Source: Ornithinibacillus scapharcae TW25
GTDB taxonomy: Bacteria > Bacillota > Bacilli > Bacillales > Amphibacillaceae
Assembly: GCF_000190475.1 (NCBI RefSeq)
Contig: NZ_AEWH01000020.1
Span: forward strand, 1 to 64,000
Direction of reading: 5' to 3'
Length of the DNA stretch: 64,000 nucleotides
Under the pieces are notes generated by a model. The model did not search any database. It was not told the DNA's origin and saw only the letters and a list, made by a program, of their open reading frames with translations. Positions 20,605-30,914 of the stretch are shown piece by piece; position 1 is the first letter of the stretch; each line of letters opens with the position of its first letter. A program made the translations under genes and the position numbers.

Positions 20605-22047
20605 TCACTCTCTTTCCTTTGCTTGATTCCAATAATAATCCATTTCTTCCAAATTGGATTGCAAAATATCTATTCCTTTTTCTTTTAATTGATCCTCAAT
20701 GTACGTGAACCGACGGAAGAACTTCTGATTCGTTAGTAACAAAGCATTCTCTGGATTTACTTTATAATATCTTGCTAGATTCACTAGCACAAATAATATA
20801 TCACCAAATTCCTTTTCTATCTCCGTTTCATCCTTGGAGTTTATTGCATCTCGTACTTCCTCTAGTTCTTCATCTAATTTTGCCCAAATATCCTCAGCTT
20901 GGTCCCAATCAAAACCAACCTTGGCAGCTTTCTTCTGTAACTTAAATGCTTTTAGAAGTGATGGCAGTCCACTTGGTATACCATCTAACAATGAAGTCCG
21001 CTCTTCTTTCTCTTTCTTCTTCAATGCTTCCCAATTACTTAATACATCATCTACTGAGGAAACAGAAGTGTCTGAGAAAACATGGGGATGTCTAAAAATC
21101 ATTTTCTCTGTTATCGTTCGAATAACATCATCTATTGTGAAATAACCATTATCTTCACCTATTTGGCTATGTAGCATAATTTGAAGTAGAACATCGCCAA
21201 GTTCTTCAATTATTCCATCATCATCTTGATTATTAATCGCATCGATTAACTCATAAACCTCTTCAATTGCATACTCTCTTAACGATTCGTGAGTTTGGTC
21301 CTTATCCCAAGGACAACCGTTTGGTCCTCTTAATGTTGCGATTACTTCTCTTAATTTTTGGAATGTATGGGTTAGCAATTCATCTGGTGCAGGTGGTATA
21401 TACAAGCTTGTCAGATTACTTACTTCCATGGAATGATCTAATTCTTCTAATGGACAAGTGATCACCTTCTCCAGCTCACTACCCGCCGCATCTACTATCG
21501 TTACAGGGTAATCGGGAGGCAAATCCTCTAATAAAGCTAACTTCACTTCAGAAGCAATAAACCGGTCGTACACCTGACAAAAGATGATATGGTTACGGTA
21601 ATCAAGCTGACTTCTTTTAAAGCCTGTCCCATCTACAAATTGAAAACCATCAATGGGATCAATCTTTAAAGTAGCAAATAATGCATCTAAATAACTTTGC
21701 CCACCAAGTATTTTCACATCCACATCTTTCTGTTCTAGTAATAGCTGAACTGTCTTTTCTGCGAGCATTGGATGTCCAGGTACAGCATAAATAATCGATG
21801 CTTGCTGCGACTTTACTAACAATTCATCGACAATCCGATGATAAACCGATTCAAATTCAGATTCTTCCTCATAATACTCATCGAAGGAAGAAAATCGTAC
21901 ACCTTCTTCTTGCAAGGTAGAAATGACGGGATGATCCAAAGTACGGGCGTATACGACATCCGGATGTTTTATTAATCTCCGATAAATGCCAAGTGGTAAT
22001 TGTTCGATGTCGCCAGCACCGAGTCCAATAACTTCAATTTGCTTCAT
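20605..22047 (-). CDS. yabN: tetrapyrrole-methylase/MazG nucleoside triphosphate pyrophosphohydrolase (YabN)
   Basis: Two-domain protein: residues 1-210 form a tetrapyrrole methylase-like fold (VIGLGAGDIEQLPLG, YAVPGHPMLAEKT), and the C-terminal half carries two MazG modules (GCPWDKDQTHESL, EELGDVLLQIMLH; KEFGDILFVLVNLAR). The EExxE and D metal ligands of the second half hydrolyse NTPs. Start ATG at 22047 follows AGGAGGT and begins just after the yabM stop; the earlier frame start lies inside yabM. 480 aa is normal. Confidence 0.92.
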   Translation of the reverse strand: MKQIEVIGLGAGDIEQLPLGIYRRLIKHPDVVYARTLDHPVISTLQEEGVRFSSFDEYYEEESEFESVYHRIVDELLVKSQQASIIYAVPGHPMLAEKTVQLLLEQKDVDVKILGGQSYLDALFATLKIDPIDGFQFVDGTGFKRSQLDYRNHIIFCQVYDRFIASEVKLALLEDLPPDYPVTIVDAAGSELEKVITCPLEELDHSMEVSNLTSLYIPPAPDELLTHTFQKLREVIATLRGPNGCPWDKDQTHESLREYAIEEVYELIDAINNQDDDGIIEELGDVLLQIMLHSQIGEDNGYFTIDDVIRTITEKMIFRHPHVFSDTSVSSVDDVLSNWEALKKKEKEERTSLLDGIPSGLPSLLKAFKLQKKAAKVGFDWDQAEDIWAKLDEELEEVRDAINSKDETEIEKEFGDILFVLVNLARYYKVNPENALLLTNQKFFRRFTYIEDQLKEKGIDILQSNLEEMDYYWNQAKERE

Positions 22048-22048
22048 A

Positions 22049-23605
22049 TTAACGAGACCTCCTATATCGTTGTAGCCATTTTGAGCCAAATGGTAAAAGG
22101 CTAATTTCTTTATTGGTAAATGCACCGAAGCGGAATAATAACGTTAAATATATTCCTGCTCCGATAATAGAATTGAATAGAACATAAATTAGTAATGGGA
22201 ATCTTGAATAGGTATCGGAAGGGAAAATTCTACATACTAGAAGTAGAAATGTAATCATCCCTATACTTGCAAGAATAAACGCCTTTCTATTGATCATGAT
22301 GAGCCTCTTCTTAGAATAAACCCTTTTAACCATCATGATAGTTAAGACAAAAAGAAACAATAAGCTTAAAATGGTACTAATGGAACTGCCCAAAATACCG
22401 TAACGTGGTACTAATAGTAAATTTAACAGCCATTTGATCATAAATGCTCCGATAATAAAGTATGCTGTCCACTTCAAATATCCGATACCCTGTAAGATGG
22501 AACTCGTCGTAATGACGAGGGAACTAAGCAAAACTGCAATCATGAGGAATGTTAAAGCTTCATCCCCTTTATTATCTTGGTACAGTAACCGATTTACTTC
22601 TGGAAAGAGTACGATTAAACCTATCGTAGCTGCCCAAGCTAAATAGAAACTAACCTTTAATGAACTAGATACTTCCTTCTGGATTTCAGAGGAATCCCTG
22701 AATACCCTTGCTTTGGCAATACTAGGTATCAAAGCCAATCCAAATGAAGAACCAAGCACCGCTCCTATTTGTAACAAAGGTTGTCCTCGATCAAATATCC
22801 CTTTCGCTTCCATTGCTTCACGCTGAGAGTACCCATATTCAATAAGTGCTGGTACGACTGTGAAGGAATCTGCAAACTGAATAATCAATAGGATCATGTG
22901 ACTCAATGATCCTACTAACCCAAACACTAGAATAGTCTTCCAATAATATTTCCATGGTATCGTTGTTTGTTGTACCATTATTGGTCTGTGTTTTCCTAGG
23001 AAAAGAAGTAGGATGATGATTCCGGTAAGAATGCCCATAAAAGATGCTATTGCCGCAAAATTTCCAATCAGATAGACATCATATCCGAAACGTGTGACTA
23101 TAATTGCCGCGGCAATAATGATAAGAACTCTAATAAGTTGTTCTCCTAATTGAGAATATGCCGTTGGAGCCATATTCGAATTACCTTGGTAAATTCCCCT
23201 TAGCAGGGCAGAGAAAGGAATCAGCAATAGAATGAAACTTGAAATCTGATATGCCGAGATTAATCGTTCATCGCCAACAAACATCGCCAAATTTTCCGCA
23301 TTCACAAATAGAAATAAAGAAAGTAGGCCACAAATCCCCATTAATAACAATACGATAGGAATAATGAATTGTTTCGTAGATATTCCTTCCCTTTCAGCTG
23401 TTAACTTAGATATTGCACTCGGAAATCCATATAAGGCTAACACTCCGGCAATTCCTAATATTGGGTATACCTGTTGATAAATATAAAAACCTATATCCCC
23501 CGTTAGATTTTGTAAGGGAATACGATAACCTGCACTAAGCAGCTTACCAATCAAACCTGAAAAGGTCAGAATGAGAGCTCCCTTAACAAACTTACTTGTT
23601 TCCAT
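22049..23605 (-). CDS. yabM: MurJ/SpoVB-family lipid flippase (YabM)
   Basis: Polytopic MOP-superfamily protein with about 14 predicted membrane helices across 518 residues. The N-terminal KGALILTFSGLIGKLLSAGYRIPLQNLTG is typical of polysaccharide-biosynthesis flippases such as SpoVB, YtgP and MurJ. It probably moves a lipid-linked glycan across the membrane; the substrate is not defined. It lies directly upstream of mazG with no gap. Confidence 0.9.
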   Translation of the reverse strand: METSKFVKGALILTFSGLIGKLLSAGYRIPLQNLTGDIGFYIYQQVYPILGIAGVLALYGFPSAISKLTAEREGISTKQFIIPIVLLLMGICGLLSLFLFVNAENLAMFVGDERLISAYQISSFILLLIPFSALLRGIYQGNSNMAPTAYSQLGEQLIRVLIIIAAAIIVTRFGYDVYLIGNFAAIASFMGILTGIIILLLFLGKHRPIMVQQTTIPWKYYWKTILVFGLVGSLSHMILLIIQFADSFTVVPALIEYGYSQREAMEAKGIFDRGQPLLQIGAVLGSSFGLALIPSIAKARVFRDSSEIQKEVSSSLKVSFYLAWAATIGLIVLFPEVNRLLYQDNKGDEALTFLMIAVLLSSLVITTSSILQGIGYLKWTAYFIIGAFMIKWLLNLLLVPRYGILGSSISTILSLLFLFVLTIMMVKRVYSKKRLIMINRKAFILASIGMITFLLLVCRIFPSDTYSRFPLLIYVLFNSIIGAGIYLTLLFRFGAFTNKEISLLPFGSKWLQRYRRSR

Positions 23606-23762
23606 ATATGTAACTTCCTCTATCGGTATTCTTCTTTAAAATTTCATTTCATTATACCACAATAAGAGACCACTCCATTGGATACGATATCCCCATTCAT
23701 CTTTTCCTTGTATAAAAAAAGGTAAAAATTAGCTAAGTGAACTAATTTTTACCCTACTTACT

Positions 23763-24299
23763 TTATTCCATTTGCTTCGCTAAAAAGCTTGCAGCTGTTT
23801 CTAATGCCTTATTTTCCACTTCACTAAGTTTTTCACCATCTCTTGATATCATGACAACACAACCAATTGGGTCACCATTCGCAATTATCGTACTCAAACA
23901 ATATGAATTAATTTCTTCTTCCTGACCCGATAGTATCTCTATCGTGCTTGCTTCTGTTTCCAAAGTTTGCGTTCTACTCTCAATTGCTTTTTCAATTTTA
24001 GATCCAATGTTTTTATTTAAGTAATCTTTTTTTGATTCTCCGGCTACCGCTATTATCTCATCACGGTCACAGATAAATACCGGATTATGGAGCGAATCAA
24101 ACAGCGCCTGCGCATACTCTGTAGCGAAGTTTCCTAGCTCGTTAATTGGAGAATACTTCTTTAGAATAACTTCTCCTTCACGGTCAATAAAAATCTCTAG
24201 TGGATCCCCTTCTCGGATTCGTAATGTTCTTCTGATTTCTTTCGGGATGACTACTCTACCTAAATCATCAATCCGTCGTACAATTCCTGTTGCCTTCAT
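23763..24299 (-). CDS. spoVT: stage V sporulation protein T, AbrB-family regulator
   Basis: Forespore transcription factor that adjusts the sigma-G regulon. An AbrB-type swapped-hairpin DNA-binding domain (residues 1-50, GIVRRIDDLGRVVIPKEIRRT) is followed by a GAF-like domain (about 55-178). ATG at 24299 gives 178 aa, equal to B. subtilis SpoVT; the frame continues 37 codons upstream without a matching N-terminus. CATAATA about 65 bases upstream resembles a sigma-G -10, but I see no good -35. Confidence 0.94.
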   Translation of the reverse strand: MKATGIVRRIDDLGRVVIPKEIRRTLRIREGDPLEIFIDREGEVILKKYSPINELGNFATEYAQALFDSLHNPVFICDRDEIIAVAGESKKDYLNKNIGSKIEKAIESRTQTLETEASTIEILSGQEEEINSYCLSTIIANGDPIGCVVMISRDGEKLSEVENKALETAASFLAKQME

Positions 24300-24517
24300 A
24301 CCATGAAGCCTCGCTTTCTTATGATGATTTTTGGTGCCAAAGTTAGAAGCTAAGCCTATTATGTCACTCGAATGGTGTAGTGATAAGTTGGGACTTGGAA
24401 TCACGTTCATTCCAAACCTAAGTATTTACACAACTTTCCAGATTTATCTATATGTTGAACACCAGTTGTGTTTTAGTAGTATAAATCATCTTGGAAGAAC
24501 TATACATGAAATACCAT

Positions 24518-27500
24518 TTATTGTACTTCTCGATTAATATTATCCATTTTTTCAATAAACTCTTTGATAGCATCGTACCGTTTATGCTTAGAATCCCTAG
24601 AGTATCGGTAAATGACCTTCAATTTGTTCTGTTCCGTGCCAAGCATGAATTCTCTTCCAAATTCATTGGCAAGCTCAAATACTTTCGCTCCATCGACAAG
24701 CTGACTTCTATCTTCTGAAAGTAGTAACTCAATTTTTTGTTTCGTTTCCGTTATGGATTCAATTCTTTCCTTTTTAGAAAGCCAACGTAGCTCGGATACG
24801 ATAAATAAATTCTCTACCTCCGTCGGGAAATCACCAAAGCGATCTAACAACTCATCTTGTAATTCACGGATATCATCCTTAGATGTGATCGTTTGAAACT
24901 GTTTGTACATATCTATTTTTTGTCGTTCATCTTCTATATAAGAATCAGGGATATAGGCATCAATTACTAAATTCAACTCCGGATCAAATGGTTTGATGTC
25001 TTCAATCTCTTTCCCTTGTTTCTTTGCCTCTATGGCTTCTTGTAGCATTTGGTTATACATATCAAATCCAACTGAATCAATAAAGCCATGCTGCTGTGCA
25101 CCTAGTAGGTTACCAGCACCACGGATAGATAAATCACGCATCGCGATTTTAAATCCAGAGCCTAACTCCGTAAATTCTTTAATTGCTTGTAATCTCTTTT
25201 CGGCGACTTCTGTCAGGACCTTATCTTTCTTATACGTAAAATACGCATAAGCAACTCGATTGGAGCGCCCGACACGACCTCTTAATTGATACAACTGTGA
25301 AAGTCCCATGCGATCGGCATCATAAACTATAAGCGTGTTTACATTGGGTATGTCGACCCCTGTCTCAATGATGGTTGTGCTGACTAGAACATCAAACTCA
25401 CCTTCTAAGAAACCAAACATGACATTTTCTAATTCTGATTCATTCATTTGTCCATGAGCGAAGGCTACCCGGGCTTCTGGAACTAACATTCCAATATCTC
25501 TTGCCATTTTATCGATATTCTCCACGCGATTATATAAGAAAAACACTTGTCCCTCACGTGCCATTTCTCTCTCAATTGCTTCCCGGATCAGCACAGGATT
25601 GTATTCTAATACATATGTCTGAATTGGAAAGCGATTTTCGGGAGGTGTCTCAATAACCGATAAATCACGAACACCCAACATAGACATATGCAGGGTCCGT
25701 GGGATTGGTGTAGCTGTTAACGTTAAGACATCTATATTTGTCTTCATTTGTTTGATTTTTTCTTTGTGTTTGACCCCGAAGCGCTGCTCCTCATCTACAA
25801 TTAGTAACCCAAGGTCCTTATACTCGATATCTGTTGAAAGAAGACGATGTGTTCCGATAACGACGTCCACTAACCCACGTTTCAATCCATCTATCGTTTC
25901 CTTTTGTTGCTTTGGTGTTCTAAACCTACTTAATAAACCGATGTTTATCGGATAATCTTGGAATCGTTCCCGTATTGTTTCATAATGTTGCTGGGCAAGA
26001 ATAGTTGTTGGAACAAGGATAGCAACCTGCTTCCCATCAGCAACTGCCTTGAAGGCCGCACGGATGGCCACCTCAGTCTTTCCATAACCAACATCCCCAC
26101 AAAGTAAGCGATCCATTGGTCTAATATTTTCCATATCTTGTTTTATCTCTTCTATACAACGAAGCTGATCCTCTGTCTCCTGATATGGGAAAGATGCATC
26201 AAACTCTCGCTGCATTTCTCCGTCTGGTGAAAATGCAAATCCTTTTCGGGATTGGCGTTCTGCATACAATTTAATTAAATCATCGGCAATATCTTCAACA
26301 GAACTTTGGACTTTTCGTTTAACCTTCGTCCATTCACTTCCACCAAGTTTGTATAGCTTTGGTTCCTTTCCTTCTGAACCGACGTATTTCTTCACTAAAT
26401 CAATTTGATCAATTGGTACGAATAATTTATCATCACCTGAGTATTTGACTAACATATAGTCTTTATGTTTCCCTTGAACCTCGAGTGTTTCAATTCCTAA
26501 ATAACGACCTATACCATGATTTGTATGAACGACATAGTCGCCTACCTTTAACTCTTGGTAGTTTTGAATTCGCTCTGCATTTGAGATATTCTGTTTCTTC
26601 CTGGAACGTTTCGTCCGCTTTTTAAATAATTCACTTTCTGTTATGACAGCAAGCTTATGCATTGGTAATTCAATACCACTTGTTAGGTTAGCTACAAATA
26701 CAGTTGGTACCTCTACAGGTAAAGTTAGTTCTTCCGTTACAGCTGCTTCAATTTCGTAATCAGCCAATATAGAATGTACCTTCTCGGCTCTACTTTTATT
26801 AGGAACGGCAATAACTACTGAATAATCACCTTTTGTCCACCGCTTTAACTCATTTTTGAACAAATGCATTTGGCCATGAAATTCCTGCATTGCTCGGGAC
26901 GATAGATTAACAATATTTTGTGGATTAGTGTTTGGGATATGCCGTAAAAAAACTGACAAATAGATACGAGGTTGATTCATATTTTCCCAGACCGAATGCC
27001 AATCTAAAGAAAATCTACTTCCCGCCACCATTTTATTTACCTCTAATAAACTGCTGTACCATTCCGCTTCTTCATGATCTAGATTAGTAGCCGTTTCCTG
27101 AATCCTACTCATCTCATCTAAGATAATTAATCCATCTTGAGGTAAGTAATCTAATAAACTAGCAGGTTTATCATAGAAAAACCCAATGTATTTTTGCATC
27201 TCCTGATAGTGTTCTAAATTTTTCATCCGTGCAATATCTGGTTCAATTGCTTCTACAAGCATTTCCTTCGCTTCCGGTGTTTTTAACTTCTTCAACGTAG
27301 TAGACAAAGCTTCCTCTAATCGATTGGCACCTACTAGAATGTCTTCATTGGATAATAATAATTCTGTTGCAGGTCCAACGGTAACTCCCTTTAATCGATC
27401 TAATGAACGCTGAGAATCCGCATCGAAATAACGGATAGAATCTACTTCATCATCGAATAGTTCGATTCTTATCGGGTGTGGTTCTGTAACCGGATATATA

Positions 27501-28045
27501 TCAATAATTCCCCCACGTTTACTAAATTCACCTGGTGTCGTTACCATGGAAGCATGTTCATACCCCATATCTACTAACGAATGTAAATAGGAGTCTATCT
27601 CTATTTCCTTGCCTTCTTGAAAACTAAGCTGATATTTACTCCAATAATCAATCGGAGGTAAGATTCGTTTTAATGCAGCGACTGGCGCAATTAGAATTCC
27701 AGATTTCTGACTGGACCACTTTGTTAACGCATCGATTCTACTGCTTCGTAATTCAGGACTTGAGATGGCTATCTCCGAAGCAATGAGCTCATTAACAGGA
27801 TAGAGATGCACCTGTTCTTCATCTAATAAAACGGTTAAGTCATCATATAATTGTTGAGCTTGAACTAATTGATAGGTAACAAGCAGAATTGGGCGCTTAG
27901 TCGATGCCTTGATTGCGGAGACTAGCATACTTTTTGCTGATCCAGATAAACCGGCAACAAGTTGCTCCTGTAGACCGCCTTCTGCCCCATCTATGATAGA
28001 CTGTACATCTTTTTTTGATTCTAAGTATTGATTGAATCCTTTCAC
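24518..28045 (-). CDS. mfd: transcription-repair coupling factor
   Basis: DNA translocase that removes stalled RNA polymerase and recruits UvrA. The N-terminal UvrB-like region (residues about 1-340) has a degenerate ATP site. A CarD-like RNA-polymerase-interacting domain follows (about 490-560, VGDYVVHTNHGIGRY). The RecG-like helicase has Walker A CGDVGYGKTEVA, DEEQRFG (DEEQ box) and QLRGRVGRS. The C-terminal TRCF domain ends the 1175-aa protein. It is full length. Confidence 0.97.
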   Translation of the reverse strand: MKGFNQYLESKKDVQSIIDGAEGGLQEQLVAGLSGSAKSMLVSAIKASTKRPILLVTYQLVQAQQLYDDLTVLLDEEQVHLYPVNELIASEIAISSPELRSSRIDALTKWSSQKSGILIAPVAALKRILPPIDYWSKYQLSFQEGKEIEIDSYLHSLVDMGYEHASMVTTPGEFSKRGGIIDIYPVTEPHPIRIELFDDEVDSIRYFDADSQRSLDRLKGVTVGPATELLLSNEDILVGANRLEEALSTTLKKLKTPEAKEMLVEAIEPDIARMKNLEHYQEMQKYIGFFYDKPASLLDYLPQDGLIILDEMSRIQETATNLDHEEAEWYSSLLEVNKMVAGSRFSLDWHSVWENMNQPRIYLSVFLRHIPNTNPQNIVNLSSRAMQEFHGQMHLFKNELKRWTKGDYSVVIAVPNKSRAEKVHSILADYEIEAAVTEELTLPVEVPTVFVANLTSGIELPMHKLAVITESELFKKRTKRSRKKQNISNAERIQNYQELKVGDYVVHTNHGIGRYLGIETLEVQGKHKDYMLVKYSGDDKLFVPIDQIDLVKKYVGSEGKEPKLYKLGGSEWTKVKRKVQSSVEDIADDLIKLYAERQSRKGFAFSPDGEMQREFDASFPYQETEDQLRCIEEIKQDMENIRPMDRLLCGDVGYGKTEVAIRAAFKAVADGKQVAILVPTTILAQQHYETIRERFQDYPINIGLLSRFRTPKQQKETIDGLKRGLVDVVIGTHRLLSTDIEYKDLGLLIVDEEQRFGVKHKEKIKQMKTNIDVLTLTATPIPRTLHMSMLGVRDLSVIETPPENRFPIQTYVLEYNPVLIREAIEREMAREGQVFFLYNRVENIDKMARDIGMLVPEARVAFAHGQMNESELENVMFGFLEGEFDVLVSTTIIETGVDIPNVNTLIVYDADRMGLSQLYQLRGRVGRSNRVAYAYFTYKKDKVLTEVAEKRLQAIKEFTELGSGFKIAMRDLSIRGAGNLLGAQQHGFIDSVGFDMYNQMLQEAIEAKKQGKEIEDIKPFDPELNLVIDAYIPDSYIEDERQKIDMYKQFQTITSKDDIRELQDELLDRFGDFPTEVENLFIVSELRWLSKKERIESITETKQKIELLLSEDRSQLVDGAKVFELANEFGREFMLGTEQNKLKVIYRYSRDSKHKRYDAIKEFIEKMDNINREVQ

Positions 28046-28138
28046 ATTTAAACCCCCATTATGACTTTTCCATCAAAGTCCAAGAAAGCCTGTACCTAGT
28101 ACTAGCTTTCTAACATCTAATAGAATAAGCGCAAAAAC

Positions 28139-28160
28139 GCCTTGGTCTATATAACCAAAG
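28139..28160 (-). terminator. probable terminator after fin
   Basis: Stem CTTTGGT / ACCAAGG, read on the minus strand, followed by CGTTTTTG; the T tract is short. It lies 11 bases past fin. Confidence 0.5.
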
Positions 28161-28171
28161 CTCTATGCTAA

Positions 28172-28402
28172 TTACTGTATGAAATAATCTAATTCATGGT
28201 ATTCAGGATGATGTCCAAGTGAAGCTTCACAGTTTTCACAGATTGCCTGTATTTGTACATCCCCATTTGCTTTATAATGAATCATTTCTCTTTTTTCCTT
28301 ATCCGATAACTTATTCCAACCTAGTATAGATGTATCGACTACCTGCTCATTTATTTCACCAATCACATGCCCACAGTGTCTACATTTATAGACAATAGAC
28401 AT
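28172..28402 (-). CDS. fin: anti-sigma-F factor Fin (YabK)
   Basis: Small zinc-ribbon-like protein that in B. subtilis helps switch the forespore from sigma-F to sigma-G. Two cysteine pairs (CRHCGH near residue 7 and CENCEAS near 55) are intact. ATG at 28402 follows GAGGAGG and gives 76 aa, matching B. subtilis Fin; the longer frame to 28441 lacks support. Confidence 0.92.
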   Translation of the reverse strand: MSIVYKCRHCGHVIGEINEQVVDTSILGWNKLSDKEKREMIHYKANGDVQIQAICENCEASLGHHPEYHELDYFIQ

Positions 28403-28443
28403 AGAAAAACCTCCTCGAATAAAACTTGAATTGTTATTCAATA

Positions 28444-28471
28444 GGTTTATCCGAAAAGTGCTTTTTTATAC
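28444..28471 (-). promoter_or_regulatory. candidate sigma-F promoter of fin
   Basis: On the minus strand there is -35 GTATA (28467-28471), a 14-bp spacer and -10 GGATAAACC (28444-28452), against the consensus GYATA-N15-GGNNANAHT. One -10 base and the spacer length deviate. B. subtilis fin is a known sigma-F gene. Confidence 0.45.
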
Positions 28472-28497
28472 AACTACTAGTAAGTTATCTTATGCTA

Positions 28498-29058
28498 TTA
28501 AGCATTAAAATCATTCATAACTTTATCAAAGGATTTTTCAAGCCAATTTTCACAAGCATCGGCTGCCTTTGCTATACTTTCTTGAACTAATTCTTGTTCC
28601 GCTTTGGCAAAGTCCCCAAGCACATAGTCTACAACCGGAATAGAAGATGTAGGACGTCCCACTCCTAGTCGAATTCGCTTAAAATCCTTCGTTCCAAGAT
28701 GCGTAATGATCGAACGGATACCGTTATGACCACCATGACCACCCTTCTGACGTAGTCTGATTTTACCTGTTGGCAAATCTAATTCATCATAGACAACTAA
28801 TACATCTTCTACTGCTACATCATAATAGTCCATTAAAGGCCTTAAGCTTTCACCTGAGAGATTCATATAAGTTTGTGGTTCCAATAGTAAGACCTTCTCG
28901 CCATGAATGGTTGCAATGGTATATTTCCCTTTAAATTTATCTTTATCAAGCTTTAAATTATGTCGGGATAATAATTCGTCAATAACCATGAATCCAATGT
29001 TATGGCGAGTGGATTGATATTTCTTCCCCGGGTTACCTAAACCTACAATACATTTCAT
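28498..29058 (-). CDS. pth: peptidyl-tRNA hydrolase
   Basis: Releases peptides from prematurely dropped peptidyl-tRNA; known as SpoVC in B. subtilis. The catalytic region [18 protein letters not shown] (residues 5-22) holds the active-site His, followed by PQTYMNLSG and [14 protein letters not shown] at 29058 follows AAAGGAAG and gives 186 aa. It is cotranscribed with ctc or reads from its own promoter in the 147-bp gap. Confidence 0.95.
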   Translation of the reverse strand: MKCIVGLGNPGKKYQSTRHNIGFMVIDELLSRHNLKLDKDKFKGKYTIATIHGEKVLLLEPQTYMNLSGESLRPLMDYYDVAVEDVLVVYDELDLPTGKIRLRQKGGHGGHNGIRSIITHLGTKDFKRIRLGVGRPTSSIPVVDYVLGDFAKAEQELVQESIAKAADACENWLEKSFDKVMNDFNA

Positions 29059-29152
29059 GTCATTTCTTCCTTTATCCATTATATTGATCTATCTCTAAAA
29101 TATTGCCTTCTAATCCAATATGTATGATATGCAATCACATAAATAGAATAAT

Positions 29153-29182
29153 CCCTCCATTATAATAAACTTATATGGAGGG
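29153..29182 (-). terminator. terminator-like hairpin after ctc
   Basis: Stem CCCTCCAT / ATGGAGGG with further A/T pairing inside, followed on the minus strand by an A/T-rich run rather than a pure T tract. Confidence 0.6.
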
Positions 29183-29205
29183 CTTATTCATAGGTTATTG
29201 AAATA

Positions 29206-29829
29206 CTAATCTGCGTTTGCTTCAGACTGTGCTTCACCAGTAAATTTTGGCTCTTCGGATGTCTCTTCCTGTCCAGCCATATCAGCATTTGTATTAGGTG
29301 CTAATACACTTGCAACAACCGTTTCAGGGTCATCCACTATCTGATAGGAATTGGCATTACCAATTTCTGCAACTGTTATGATATCACCGATGCTTTTTTT
29401 CGAAATATCAACGGATATATCGTTTGGAATATTCGCAGGAGTCGCTCTAACGGTTACTTCAAATAAAGGCTGCTGAACAACACCATTAACTGGGTCTCCA
29501 ACTAACCGGACTGGCACCGCAGTATCCATTTCCTCTGACATATTTATAATGTAAAAGTCTGCATGTATAACATGATCCTTTACATCATCTTTTTGATAAT
29601 CGTGTAGCATTACATTTACTGGTGATTCATCTTGAACTTGAAGAGAGATGATTGCATTTCTTCCTTCATCTCTTACTGTTTTAAGTAGTTCCATACTATC
29701 TACTGATATCGATTTAGACTCTTTATCTCTTCCGTAGACTACTGCAGGTACTTGTCCACCTTGTCTGAGTTGCTTCGTTGTCGATTTTGCATGATCTTCT
29801 CGTTTCAATGCCTGTAAGGTTACTGCCAT
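29206..29829 (-). CDS. ctc: ribosomal protein bL25, long CTC form
   Basis: Binds 5S rRNA in the large subunit. The N-terminal L25 domain (about residues 5-90, QVPAVVYGRDKESKSI) is followed by a beta-rich TL5/CTC domain (about 95-185) and an acidic tail (EETSEEPKF). In B. subtilis ctc is a general-stress gene under sigma-B, but I see no clear sigma-B promoter here. ATG at 29829 follows GGAAGGATG; upstream in-frame starts were not used. 207 aa. Confidence 0.93.
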   Translation of the reverse strand: MAVTLQALKREDHAKSTTKQLRQGGQVPAVVYGRDKESKSISVDSMELLKTVRDEGRNAIISLQVQDESPVNVMLHDYQKDDVKDHVIHADFYIINMSEEMDTAVPVRLVGDPVNGVVQQPLFEVTVRATPANIPNDISVDISKKSIGDIITVAEIGNANSYQIVDDPETVVASVLAPNTNADMAGQEETSEEPKFTGEAQSEANAD

Positions 29830-29949
29830 TGTTATCATCCTTCCAAGTATCATCCAATAGTTGTGACAACTTTCTCGTATATGAAATTTTATCTAAACCA
29901 TTACACTAGTGTATGTTCCCCTTAAAACAGCTTGATTAAACATAAAAGA

Positions 29950-30900
29950 TTAATCAAATAAAATACTTACAGATTGTTCTTCGTGCACACGAATAATTGC
30001 TTCACCAATTAAAGGTGCCACCGACAGCTGGGTAATTTTATCAATCAGCTTGTCCTCAGGAAGTGGAATAGAATTCGTAATAACTAATTCTTTAATTTTG
30101 GAGTTCTGAATTCGTTCAATTGCTGGTCCCGATAAAACTGGATGCGTACAGCAAGCATATACCTCTTTTGCGCCATTTTCGATAAGCGCATTAGCTGCTA
30201 AGGTAATGGTTCCAGCCGTGTCGATAATATCATCAATGAGTATTGCTGTTTTCCCTTCAATATTACCGATAATATTCATGACCTCTGCCACATTTGGACG
30301 TGGGCGTCTTTTATCGATGATGCCAATCGGTGCCTTCAATCGATCAGCCATTTTTCTAGCTCTTGTTACACCACCATGGTCAGGTGAAACAATAATGATA
30401 TCTTCTATATTCTTTTTCTCAAAGTAATCGGATAGAAGTGGAACGCCTTGTAAATGGTCAATTGGACCATCAAAGAAGCCTTGAATTTGTGGAGCATGAA
30501 GATCTAATGTGATAACACGGTCCGCACCCGCTGTTTCAATTAAGTCTGCCACAAGCTTTGCAGTAATGGGCTCTCTAGCACGAGCTTTACGATCTTGTCT
30601 TGCGTAACCATAATATGGCATCACAACATTAATCGTCTTAGCCGATGCACGTTTTAAAGCATCTAGCATAATTAAGAGTTCCATTAGATGTTGGTTTACC
30701 GGCGAACTTGTAGATTGAACAACATATACATCAGAGCCACGTACACTCTCTTCAATATTGATTTGAATTTCACCATCACTGAATGTTGTTACCGTACATT
30801 TCCCCAGTGAAAGTCCTATATGACTTGCGATTTCCTCTGCTAGCTTTCGGTTCGAATTTAGTGAAAAAACCTTCATGTTAGAATTCTGGTATTGAGACAT
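29950..30900 (-). CDS. prs: ribose-phosphate pyrophosphokinase (PRPP synthetase)
   Basis: Makes PRPP from ribose-5-phosphate and ATP for nucleotide, histidine and tryptophan synthesis. [17 protein letters not shown] near the N-terminus, [17 protein letters not shown] with the ATP-site residues, [11 protein letters not shown], and the PRPP loop [13 protein letters not shown] are all present. 316 aa. It follows glmU by 14 bases, the standard glmU-prs operon. Confidence 0.97.
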   Translation of the reverse strand: MSQYQNSNMKVFSLNSNRKLAEEIASHIGLSLGKCTVTTFSDGEIQINIEESVRGSDVYVVQSTSSPVNQHLMELLIMLDALKRASAKTINVVMPYYGYARQDRKARAREPITAKLVADLIETAGADRVITLDLHAPQIQGFFDGPIDHLQGVPLLSDYFEKKNIEDIIIVSPDHGGVTRARKMADRLKAPIGIIDKRRPRPNVAEVMNIIGNIEGKTAILIDDIIDTAGTITLAANALIENGAKEVYACCTHPVLSGPAIERIQNSKIKELVITNSIPLPEDKLIDKITQLSVAPLIGEAIIRVHEEQSVSILFD

Positions 30901-30914
30901 GAATTAGACCTCCG